This document shows, one piece after another, positions 58,001 to 64,000 of a stretch of DNA of 64,000 nucleotides. Each line of letters starts with the position of its first letter. Position 1 is the stretch's first letter. The stretch covers positions 25,665,068 through 25,729,067 of the forward strand of contig NC_090952.1 in assembly GCF_040807025.1 (NCBI RefSeq), given 5' to 3'. The position numbers and the translations under genes are program-made. This DNA is from Struthio camelus. Its lineage: Eukaryota; Chordata; Aves; Struthioniformes; Struthionidae. The notes below the pieces were generated by a model that saw only the letters and a list, made by a program, of their open reading frames with translations, did not search any database and had not been told where the DNA came from.

Positions 58001-61000
58001 TGCATGGTGAGGCTCTTGCCCCAGGGCCTGGCCAGTCTCCCCTCTGTTCCACTCCATGCTCTCTTCTCCTCCCCCAGCATGGGCTGGCAGGGGGTCTCTG
58101 CCTCTCCCATGCCTTCCCCAAGTACCTTCGCTGCAGAAGTTCTTCTCCACCCCAGAGAAACGGATCTTCTCATGCAGCAGCTTCTCCTGCTTGCAGTGCT
58201 CGCACTGAGACACTACCCCACGTAGCCGCTTGAAGTCCTCGCAGCAGTCCTTGCAGCAGAACTGATACACTTTGTCCTGCCAAAGAGACCGCCGCCAGGT
58301 CAGCCAGGCTGGCAGGAGGTCTCCACGCTTCCTGGCGTAGCGGGAGCAAGACTGTGGGGCTGAGGAGACCCAGTCTCCAAGTCCCCAGCTCTCCTCGCAC
58401 GGGGCTTAGCAGAAGGGGGCTTCCTCCCGCCCTAGCTCTGCTCTGCTGACCTTCCGCTGAACAAGACAGCGCGCTCGGGGCATGGTTTCCAGCCACGTCT
58501 CTACAGCTAAGCAGTTCAAAGCACTCGCTCAGAAGGAGCTCTAACCCTTGAGCTGGGAAAGGAAGAAGCTCTGCAGTCCTCCCCAAGGTTGGCCTCAGCC
58601 TCACTATCGCCCTGGGGAAAAGAGTGCTCACCTGCCAATCTAGGATCTCTGGCTTCCCACTGAAAAGATTGTGGCAGTAATGGCAGTTCAGGTGGATCCC
58701 TCCTTCTGGGCTGGTGCGCTGCAGAATACAAAGACAGTGCATGGAAGGAGTGTACGGAGGGCCGTGAGCACCCAGTTTTGCACCGCTGCTGCTCATCCTG
58801 CCTCCTCCACCGCTCACAGCCCCCACTCTGCCCTTGCTTCCACAGGCAGTGGCTCAGAGTCAGTCCGTCAGATCACGCATCCAGCTACCGGATAGCAGAG
58901 GCTTGGGCAATTCCACTTCGCTTCCAGGGTACTGGGTTCAGCTCTTGTCAGGTAAGCAAGCTTTCAGATTGCCAGCTCTCTGGATTTGAAAACACCAGGA
59001 TATGGGGACTCTGCTATCTTTCCTTAGGCTAAAAGCTCTGGAAGCACGTGTGCCTGGTGTCTAACATCAGGGTAATATGACTTCAGAATTCAAGCAGTCG
59101 TTCTCATCCCACCTTCCTCCGCTAGATTAGAGTGCCATTTAGCACTTGGTGTCTTGTCCCCAGTGATAGATTTATTAACAGAGTCATCTTCCTGGTTTTC
59201 TTCCTGATAACCTCTGATAAGGTGCTCTGCAAGCGTGCTGCATTTTTCAAGTCCCAAAGTAATTTTGGTGGCATTTTTCAGCACACTGCCAATTTTTCTT
59301 CAACATTAAAAATAATGTGGACATCAGATGAATATCCTTCCGGTCTGTGCGGTATTCTCAGTAGTCCTTTTGCTCCCTAGTCCCCAAACTTCAATTCTCT
59401 ATTCTCCTGCCAGTACTTCCAATACTTTAACTAATCCTTTCTGCTACAGTTTTAAGATGGGGAGCTCGCGCTGAATGGCATATCTGCTATAATCACAGAG
59501 CCTTTTCAAAATTCTTACTTTATCGACCTTATACCCCCACATTACTTGAGTGAGGCTGATGTAGGATCTTGCACTGACCTGTATTTAAGTGCATGTTATG
59601 TATGAGGAGCCAATCTTGTCAAGCAATCCAACTGCTTTTTATGACTGCCCTGATCTCAAAAGGAGTTAACGCTCCACCAGTTTTTGTTTCATCTGCAAAA
59701 TTTTTAGCACGCTGATGCAGACTTTACTTCCAGATTGCTGATGAAGCTGTTGAACTCTTTGGGCTTAACAGTGATCCCCAAGAAGCCCATCTTGAAATAC
59801 TCCCTCCAATGGTTTTTCTTTCACAAGTGTGTCCCGAGATCTGTCAATAAGATGGTTCCTAATCCAGGTTGTGTGTGGCTTTTCTGATACTTCACAATGC
59901 TGATTTTACATGGCAATAATCCAAGTGTCTTAAGAAGGTCTACAGCTGTAACAACTCTTCAGCTACTCTTACAAACAGGATTTGTGATCTCAGCAAAGGA
60001 TCATATCATTTTTATTAAAAAAAAAACAAAAACAAAAACCAACCCCCCCAAAACAAAAAAACCCAAAATACTGCAACTGCCATTAACTAAATCTCTACCT
60101 CTAGATTCTGCATTTTCTCAGTTGCCCAAGGCATGTCCTGACCTAAGTTTCCTGGGTCCTCCTGCTTGTCGCTTTGTTCTTTAAATTACCTTTGAATACC
60201 ACGAAGACTTCATACATACGAGAACTTTACAGCAGAAGATAAAAACCATCAGCCAAGCCTTTAAGGACTATTAGATGTATCCTGCTGATTTTGAATTTCT
60301 AGACATGTTCTAGGAGATTTATGTTCCTTGGTGATCTCTGGCTCAGAGGACAGCTCTGCCCCTTTCCACCATGCTAGCAGGTGCCCACTGTGCTTGTGCC
60401 CTTGTAAGGCCACTATATCCCACGACCGCTCATGCAGCGCAGCTCTGTACAGCACTCCCGCTGGGCGTAAGCTGATAGACAGGAGAGAACTACAGCCAGA
60501 CTTATCCCAGCTGAGGGGAGGGGAGGTAAGGCCAAGACTGAGTAATTGGCAGCTACAAGCACTGCAACTCAGGTCCTCCAGCAGAGCCTTTCCTATGGAC
60601 CCTCCCTGAGGAGCCTGAGGAAGCTGCAGCCTCTGCCGAGTATGAAAAGAGGCAGGAGGCTCTAGGGCTCAGCCCAGCATGAAGGATGTTTCAGTACCTG
60701 GAATTTGGTCCAGCAGCTGGGGCTGCAGAACTGGTAGACAACCCGGTCTGTCTTGTTGTAATAGCAGGGTTCAGATAAACTCTTTCTGCAGAAGCTGCAG
60801 GGTCTAGGGGGACCTGATGAAACAGACAGGAATCGGTGAGGGCAGCAGCACAGGACATGGGACTGGGTTCTGAGGATGGCATGCAGGCTACTCACTCCTC
60901 CTCAGTCTGTCAAGCTATAACCAGAAAGGAAGGGACAAGAACACCAGGAAACTAAGAGCACCAAGTTCTGCTAGGACAGAAATGTTAAACATGGATGGAG

Positions 61001-63963
61001 AGCAGAGCGGCTCCGGGACGTGACCCTGGCTCTGCAGGAATCTGGAAAAAACAGCCTGCAATACTTGTACCAGTCAGCAGAGACCATTCCCACTCCTGGA
61101 CACCCCGGTGCTCCATGTAGCAGAAAGGGCAATGCCAGCACAGTAGAGCACTACAATTGCTTCCTGCATTCTCAACAGACACTACCCTTCAGCATTAGAA
61201 TAGCTATGTGCTGCAAGGGTGCCTCCCTCTCCTAATACCCTTCCACTTATCTCCCTGGACTCCTCCCCAGACATCTTCCCTTGTGAGCAATATGCCTTCC
61301 TTCCAGTCTCAACCACAAGCAAGGGTACAAAAGGAGGAGTTAGAGTGGAGAGCTGACTGAATCCCTGTATGTGGGCGCTCTTACCAACCAAGCCTGACTG
61401 CTTCACTTTGTGGGAGGTAGTGCAGCAAATGGAGCAGAACAGGCCCATCTTGCCGCTGCGATCCACGTTGGGCAGCATGTCAAAGTTCTTGCACAGCGTC
61501 TTGCACCACATGCACGGGTAGACCCGAGTGTTTTTCTGCAAACACAGAGCAGAACAGAGCTGTCAGAGAGCCCATCACACTCGTCAAAGCTCTATCCCCC
61601 ACCTGCCTCATGCCCCCACCCCATTACTGCATCCACCGCAGGGCAGCTCTCCTGCTGGGAGCACATGGACACCTGACGTGAGAGCCAAGCTCGCAGACCA
61701 CAGGTTCAGGTAGCTGGTGGTAGAGAAAAGCTGACTTTGCTCACTGGCACCTCAGCTTCACTTTGTCAAGGGTATGCACGTACTCATGGGGACCCTTGGC
61801 AGTAATGCAGAACCTGGCAGTGCCATTAGGACAGTTCAGTGAAGCCTACTCAGGCCACAGAGGAGCAGATACAGCCAAGCTCTGGGTAGACATCCAAAAG
61901 AAGCTGACCCATGCTAACTCCATGTACCAATGTCACTGGACAGTGCAGCTTATCAAGTGTTTGACCTTCGCTTGGGTCCAGTATGAGCCCTGGGGTCACA
62001 GCCCCAGCAGAACGAGTGTACTTGCTTAAGTTTCAAAGTTTCTCCACGGCAATCTCTTACGACGTTTTGTCAGCAACAAAAGGCCAAGAGGGTTCAAGCT
62101 GCCTGCTGTTGCACAGTGTCCTGTGCTAAACTGAAGAAAGGAGATGTGTGCCCATGGATACCTCCCCACCCCAGGCAGCTGACTCCACACACCTTCTTGT
62201 AACTGTTGAGACAGGTGGAATTGCAGAAGCGTTTTTGCTGGCCTTCATGGAAGAGGTATTCCAGGGGCAAGCCCTTGTTGTAGATATAGAGTCCACAGTT
62301 GTCGCAGCAGTTGGTTTTCAGCCCCTTGGTGGCCCGGAACTTGGTGAAGCAGGCGTCGCTGCAGATGCGATGCACCACGTTCCCATTGCTGACCTCGTGC
62401 TGGATCTGCAGAGGCATCATTGCTGTCACTCCCTCATACCACCACGTGCCTCCCTCCTACACACACGTGCCACTTCCAAGGCCCTTGGGAGGATGAGCTG
62501 TTGCGCTAACAAATTCAGGCAAGAGCCATCCCGGAAGCCGCTGTGTACTCAGCCTGGCCTCCCTCGCCAAAAACAGCAGAGCAGTTGGGAGAGCAGAGTG
62601 GCAGGAGGCAATTGGCTGCAGGCTAGGGGGAAGGTGAAGTTTTGTTTCTGGGAATGAGGACTGGATCACAGTGGACAAGAAAGAACCCGGAAGAGAGCTC
62701 AAACCACCTCAAGGGCTGAGGCCTCAGGCCATAAGAGTACCCGGAAAGTGCCCTGCACTCAGGCAGGTCTCAGGCAGAACCGAGCACCTCAGCCTGGATA
62801 CGGAAAAGACAAAGACTTTGTTTACCTCGCCGGGTTTGTGGCAGACACTGCAGCGGCTGGTGTCTGAGGCCTCTGCAGACTGAGGTGCCGGTCTCTGCTG
62901 CTGGGCCTCGTAGAGAGAGAGGCAGACGGAGGTGCAGAACTCGTGAAAAGAGCCACCTGAACCGATCTGGGCAACCACCGAGTCCTTGGTGTTCCAGATT
63001 TCCCTGGGGATCAGCAAGGCATGTATTAGTGCAGGGACACACCAGTCCTGCCATGAAGGGACAGGATGAAAGGCTGCAATGCAGGGGACTCCCTTGTCCC
63101 AAGAGGGCAGCAAAAGCTGTCTCATAGCAGCTGCGGTCCAACCCAGAGGAGTGGTGTCCAGAGGGGCAGCATGCATAAGGTTGCTCCGAGAGGAGGCAGG
63201 GACAAGGTGCATTAAGCTTACGGACAGGCAGAGAAGGGCAATAATGCGAAGCGGGAGTAAGGAGGATGGGATCTGCAGAGCACGAAGAAAGACATGGGGC
63301 AGTAGGATAGGAGTGATGTGGCAGACAAAGGAAGCATGAGGGTCACAGGGATGGCGACTGGCAGGTACGGCTGTGGGGCAGCTGAATGGGATCACAAGTG
63401 CGGGAGTCAGGAACACTGAGGGAAGTGGAACAATCACACACTTTTTACAGAAGGTGCATATCTTTTTCCCAGGTGGTTTTTTTGAGAAGGTGGTGAGACA
63501 GGAGCTGGAGCAGAAGAGCTGAGGGAGTCCTTTACGCTGGTAGGCAGTCTGGCCTTTCTGCAGTGGGGTCCGGCAGTTGGCACAAGTCATCTTGGTAACA
63601 GTAGAGCGGGCGGCTCGCTGAGCCATCTGAGTGCGCAGGGACATACGGGTTGAGCGTCGGGTACGAAAAGGAACAAAATCCTCATCATTAGGATCATCCA
63701 CCATTGCATCTGAATCTTCATCAGAGACCGGAACTGCAAAAGAACAGAGAGAACATACACAGAAATTCCCTGTTAGGGACTGAGACAAGACCTCAGCCAT
63801 GAGAGACATGGTGGGGCTTTCTGGGGTCACCTTTCTGGATAACTTCTACATGCTTTGTACCTTCCTGGGTGGGGTGATAAAGGGACCCTGAAAAGATATT
63901 CTGCTGAAATTGGAGATGAGCCAGGAAGTCTTTAAGCAAACTGGGCTTAGGTACAATTTTTCT
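45844..63963 (-). CDS. ZMYM3: ZMYM3, zinc finger MYM-type 3 (22 coding exons, 5' end outside window)
   Basis: ZMYM3 is a nuclear MYM-zinc-finger protein found in LSD1/CoREST/HDAC-type chromatin complexes and linked to DNA-damage signalling. Joining the 22 minus-strand exons gives 3,438 nt in one frame: 1,145 residues plus stop, against 1,370 in human, so about 225 N-terminal residues lie past the right edge. All junctions are GT-AG with matching phases. Seen in order: an acidic linker (VSDEDSDAMVDDPNDEDF), ten Cys-rich MYM fingers (exons ending at 63733 down to 56953), a Ser/Pro-rich linker with PPPPPPP and PRKNKAAMCKPL, a PVPVP-rich segment, a conserved helical acidic region (EADILAMAEMIAEAEELD), and the C-terminal domain shared with ZMYM2/ZMYM4/QRICH1. 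The 3' end converges on the connexin pair. Identity is secure; the first listed exon (63831-63963) is the least certain. Confidence 0.97.
46479..46596 (-). CDS. ZMYM3: ZMYM3 exon: basic linker
   Basis: 118 nt, phase 1 to 2. EGTSGKRKREEEMPILEQRE, NRMNPLRCPVKFYEFYLSK. The KRKRE patch is a candidate nuclear localisation signal. Confidence 0.94.
46685..46939 (-). CDS. ZMYM3: ZMYM3 exon: C-terminal domain
   Basis: 255 nt, phase 1-1. NAVFSRVEEEHLWECKQLGV, YSPFVLLNTLMFFNTKFFGL, QTAEEHMQLSFTNVVRQSRK, ending in a basic AKQKKGR. The acceptor TTGCAG is chosen because it restores the conserved N-N/A-V-F junction. Confidence 0.94.
47982..48096 (-). CDS. ZMYM3: ZMYM3 exon: C-terminal domain
   Basis: 115 nt, phase 0 to 1. 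YLLENNRMVNIFTDLYYLTF, then VQELNKSLSGWQPTILPN; donor A|GTATGT. Confidence 0.94.
48521..48672 (-). CDS. ZMYM3: ZMYM3 exon: C-terminal domain
   Basis: 152 nt, phase 1 to 0. PKPMRIKEDILACTAAELNY, FVKEITRPNGERYEPDSIYY, LCLGIQQ; essentially identical to human. Confidence 0.95.
48794..48962 (-). CDS. ZMYM3: ZMYM3 exon: start of C-terminal domain
   Basis: 169 nt, phase 0 to 1; donor is a perfect GTAAGT after GGTC. GQKRLVLTESCSRDSMSSQP, LNYSYGVNAWKSWVQAKYAG, EELRFG. Begins the C-terminal domain shared by ZMYM2/3/4 and QRICH1, thought to derive from a mobile-element tyrosine recombinase. Confidence 0.95.
49376..49479 (-). CDS. ZMYM3: ZMYM3 exon
   Basis: 104 nt, phase 1 to 0. NPLDINPSVDFLFDCGLVGP then EDVSTEQDLPRAVRK; conserved linker into the C-terminal domain. 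Confidence 0.94.
50307..50453 (-). CDS. ZMYM3: ZMYM3 exon
   Basis: 147 nt, phase 1-1 (skippable in frame). DLVSNQSAEGLLEDCDLFGP, DDVLAMAVKMANVLDEPGQD, EADFPK. Conserved acidic, helix-forming region of unknown specific role. Confidence 0.95.
51023..51197 (-). CDS. ZMYM3: ZMYM3 exon: conserved acidic helical region
   Basis: 175 nt, phase 0 to 1. VPVPMFLPTTLESTDKIVET, then EADILAMAEMIAEAEELDKA, ending SSDLC; practically invariant with human. Confidence 0.95.
51382..51497 (-). CDS. ZMYM3: ZMYM3 exon: PVPVP-rich segment
   Basis: 116 nt, phase 1 to 0. ADWKPQVIVLPIPVPIFVPV followed by MHMYCQKVPVPFSMPVP. The alternating Pro/Val pattern runs on into the next exon (VPVPMFLPTTLEST). Confidence 0.95.
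52109..52277 (-). CDS. ZMYM3: ZMYM3 exon: polyproline and PRKNKAAMCKPL segment
   Basis: 169 nt, phase 0 to 1. Begins LSAKTSSAQMSPAAPPPPPP, then TPRKNKAAMCKPLMQNRGVS and KIEMKSKGCQT, which is highly conserved with human from PRKNK onward. Confidence 0.95.
52875..52933 (-). CDS. ZMYM3: ZMYM3 exon: short Ser/Pro linker
   Basis: 59 nt, phase 1 to 0. It encodes SQTSEPKPPASSPQKAETNM, corresponding to but diverged from the human SQSPESKPQTPSQTK linker. Both splice sites are clear (TTACAG, ATG|GTAAGG), and the frame joins finger 10 to the next exon. Confidence 0.88.
53262..53375 (+). mobile_element. MIR-like SINE remnant
   Basis: 'CCTGTGCCTCCATCTCCCTG' followed by 'GGCAAAGTGCTTCGAGATCC' and 'AGGTGATAGAGCTAGAAGTA' resembles the conserved core-to-tail order of MIR-type SINEs with L2-like tails. 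Short and diverged, in a ZMYM3 intron. Confidence 0.55.
53896..53913. repeat. G18 homopolymer
   Basis: Uninterrupted run of 18 G in a ZMYM3 intron, flanked by GCGGGGAG; prone to sequencing length error. Confidence 0.9.
55965..56430 (-). mobile_element. SINE with 5S-rRNA-derived head, antisense
   Basis: Plus-strand 56340-56400 reads 'TCTCCCATCCAAGCACTGAC', then 'CCTGCTTAGCTTATGAGATC', the reverse complement of the 5S rRNA internal promoter region. On the minus strand this head is followed by about 330 bp of body and a tail resembling 'GCAAAGTGCTTTGGGGTCCC' and 'AGGATG', typical of L2/Deu-type SINE ends. A 5S-headed SINE such as AmnSINE1 or a related sauropsid family fits. The exact family is unproven. 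Confidence 0.7.
56585..56770 (-). mobile_element. CR1 LINE 3'-terminal fragment, antisense
   Basis: Starts 'GTCATAGAACCATAGACGTT', the reverse complement of the CR1 terminal octamer region, then 'CATTAGGTCCCACTCC' and 'GCCAGTGCAGGATTGTTCCC'. Ends just before a ZMYM3 splice donor (56787), so it abuts an exon. Confidence 0.8.
56788..56953 (-). CDS. ZMYM3: ZMYM3 exon: MYM finger 10
   Basis: 166 nt, phase 0 to 1; acceptor GCTTTAG. AARCHACKRQGKLLETIHWR...HFCNQQCLLRFYNQQNQ, then a linker ending GPESLLN. Confidence 0.94.
57046..57330. repeat. Degenerate minisatellite in a ZMYM3 intron
   Basis: About five diverged copies of a 40-53-bp unit beginning GTGAGCTTCC or GCGAACTTC, containing GCAGTG and GGACTCCAGC. 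Lies between the exons for fingers 9 and 10, stopping about 50 bp before the finger-9 exon donor. Confidence 0.75.
57377..57549 (-). CDS. ZMYM3: ZMYM3 exon: end of MYM finger 8 and finger 9
   Basis: 173 nt, phase 1 to 0. GCVLLYKQDFTKNLGLCCIT then CTYCSQTCQRAVTEQ...WDFCSEDCKSKYLLWYFK. Confidence 0.95.
58126..58276 (-). CDS. ZMYM3: ZMYM3 exon: end of MYM finger 7, start of finger 8
   Basis: 151 nt, phase 0 to 1. DKVYQFCCKDCCEDFKRLRG closes finger 7; SQCEHCKQEKLLHEKIRFSG...NFCSE begins finger 8. Confidence 0.95.
58632..58718 (-). CDS. ZMYM3: ZMYM3 exon: first half of MYM finger 7
   Basis: 87 nt (29 codons), phase 0-0. RTSPEGGIHLNCHYCHNLFS...EILDWQ. As a symmetric exon it could be skipped in frame, but that would break finger 7. 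Confidence 0.95.
59480..60010 (-). mobile_element. L3/CR1-type LINE fragment, antisense
   Basis: Ordered matches to the reverse complement of an L3-type 3' coding region: 'GTTTCATCTGCAAAATTTTT', 'TTGCTGATGAAGCTGTTGAA', 'AACAGTGATCCCCAAG', 'GTCAATAAGATGGTTCCTAA', 'CAATGCTGATTTTACATGGC'. Ends in an A-rich, C-rich patch (60020-60070). In a ZMYM3 intron. Confidence 0.75.
60698..60813 (-). CDS. ZMYM3: ZMYM3 exon: MYM finger 6
   Basis: 116 nt, phase 1 to 0. Encodes GPPRPCSFCRKSLSEPCYYN...VYQFCSPSCWTKFQ, a complete finger with a Cys-rich core as in mammals. Confidence 0.95.
61385..61535 (-). CDS. ZMYM3: ZMYM3 exon: MYM finger 5
   Basis: 151 nt, phase 0 to 1. Encodes KNTRVYPCMWCKTLCKNFDM...GLFCSICCTTSHKVKQSGLV; the Cys pairs of finger 5 are intact. 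Confidence 0.95.
62193..62405 (-). CDS. ZMYM3: ZMYM3 exon: MYM fingers 3 and 4
   Basis: 213 nt, phase 0-0 (71 codons). IQHEVSNGNVVHRICSDACF completes finger 3; NCCDNCGLYIYNKG...RFCNSTCLNSYKK is finger 4. Confidence 0.95.
62826..63003 (-). CDS. ZMYM3: ZMYM3 exon: MYM finger 2
   Basis: 178 nt, phase 2 to 0. EIWNTKDSVVAQIGSGGSFH...FCTSVCLSLYE completes finger 2; a Gln/Pro linker follows, then the start of finger 3 (CSVCHKPGE). Confidence 0.95.
63442..63733 (-). CDS. ZMYM3: ZMYM3 exon: acidic linker and MYM finger 1
   Basis: 292 nt, phase 1 to 2. It encodes PVSDEDSDAMVDDPNDEDFV, a Ser/Arg-rich stretch (FRTRRSTRMSLRTQ) and the first finger (CANCRTPLQKGQ...LFCSSSCLTTF), ending at CTFCK of finger 2. 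Nearly identical to human over the fingers. Confidence 0.95.
63831..63963 (-). CDS. ZMYM3: ZMYM3 exon (first in window)
   Basis: 133 nt, phase 0 in and 1 out, no stop; acceptor CTTCCTAG, donor AAAG|GTGACC. It encodes 44 residues starting RKIVPKPSLLKDF and ending KHVEVIQK, and its last base completes the Val that begins the next exon (V-PVSDEDSD). Frame and splice sites fit exactly, but I could not match its sequence to ZMYM3 as firmly as the later exons. Confidence 0.75.
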
Positions 63964-64000
63964 CTAGGAAGTGAAGGTCGAGCAGAATTCTGAAACGTGA

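Larger units (their letters stand above)
58719..63441 (-). other. ZMYM3 introns, 5' half
   Basis: Introns longer than 300 bp are 58719-60697 (with the L3/CR1 fragment), 60814-61384, 61536-62192, 62406-62825 and 63004-63441. Apart from the LINE, nothing is recognised. Confidence 0.75.

Overview
This is a vertebrate nuclear genome segment, most likely from a sauropsid (bird, crocodilian or turtle). The genes have spliced exons with GT-AG introns and AATAAA/ATTAAA poly(A) signals. Recognisable repeats are mainly CR1/L3-type LINE remnants, an antisense 5S-rRNA-headed SINE and a MIR-like tail. Base composition is very GC-rich, with long G/C homopolymers, as on microchromosome-like DNA. I cannot fix the species.

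The gene order matches the human Xq13.1 block NLGN3-GJB1-ZMYM3, with one extra gene. About 9.8-34.1 kb (+) is NLGN3: seven coding exons, 853 codons, including both 60-nt cassette exons of splice site A. About 39.1-41.8 kb (+) is GJB1 (connexin 32), with two candidate alternative first exons and promoters. At 42.3-43.0 kb (+), 472 bp after the GJB1 stop, is a second, intronless connexin with an alpha-type N-terminus that has no counterpart beside human GJB1 that I know of. From 64.0 down to 44.6 kb (-) is ZMYM3, converging on the connexins: 22 coding exons encode the last 1,145 residues (ten MYM-type zinc fingers and the C-terminal domain), and the 5' exons lie beyond the right edge.

The first 9.8 kb hold no recognised coding exon. 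They contain an old CR1 insertion, an AT-rich block and a strong CpG island (7.7-8.9 kb) that may be the NLGN3 promoter. NLGN3 introns contain further CpG-rich blocks, CR1 fragments and AT-rich islands. The NLGN3-GJB1 interval contains a C-rich minisatellite and two X-box-like motifs. The interval between the convergent connexin and ZMYM3 genes is largely a 1-kb G-rich minisatellite.

Functionally these are unrelated neighbours: a postsynaptic adhesion molecule, two gap-junction channel subunits and a chromatin-associated zinc-finger protein. I found no exotic new system. The most notable points are the extra connexin gene, the layout of the two GJB1 promoters, and the sequence context of the NLGN3 cassette exons.
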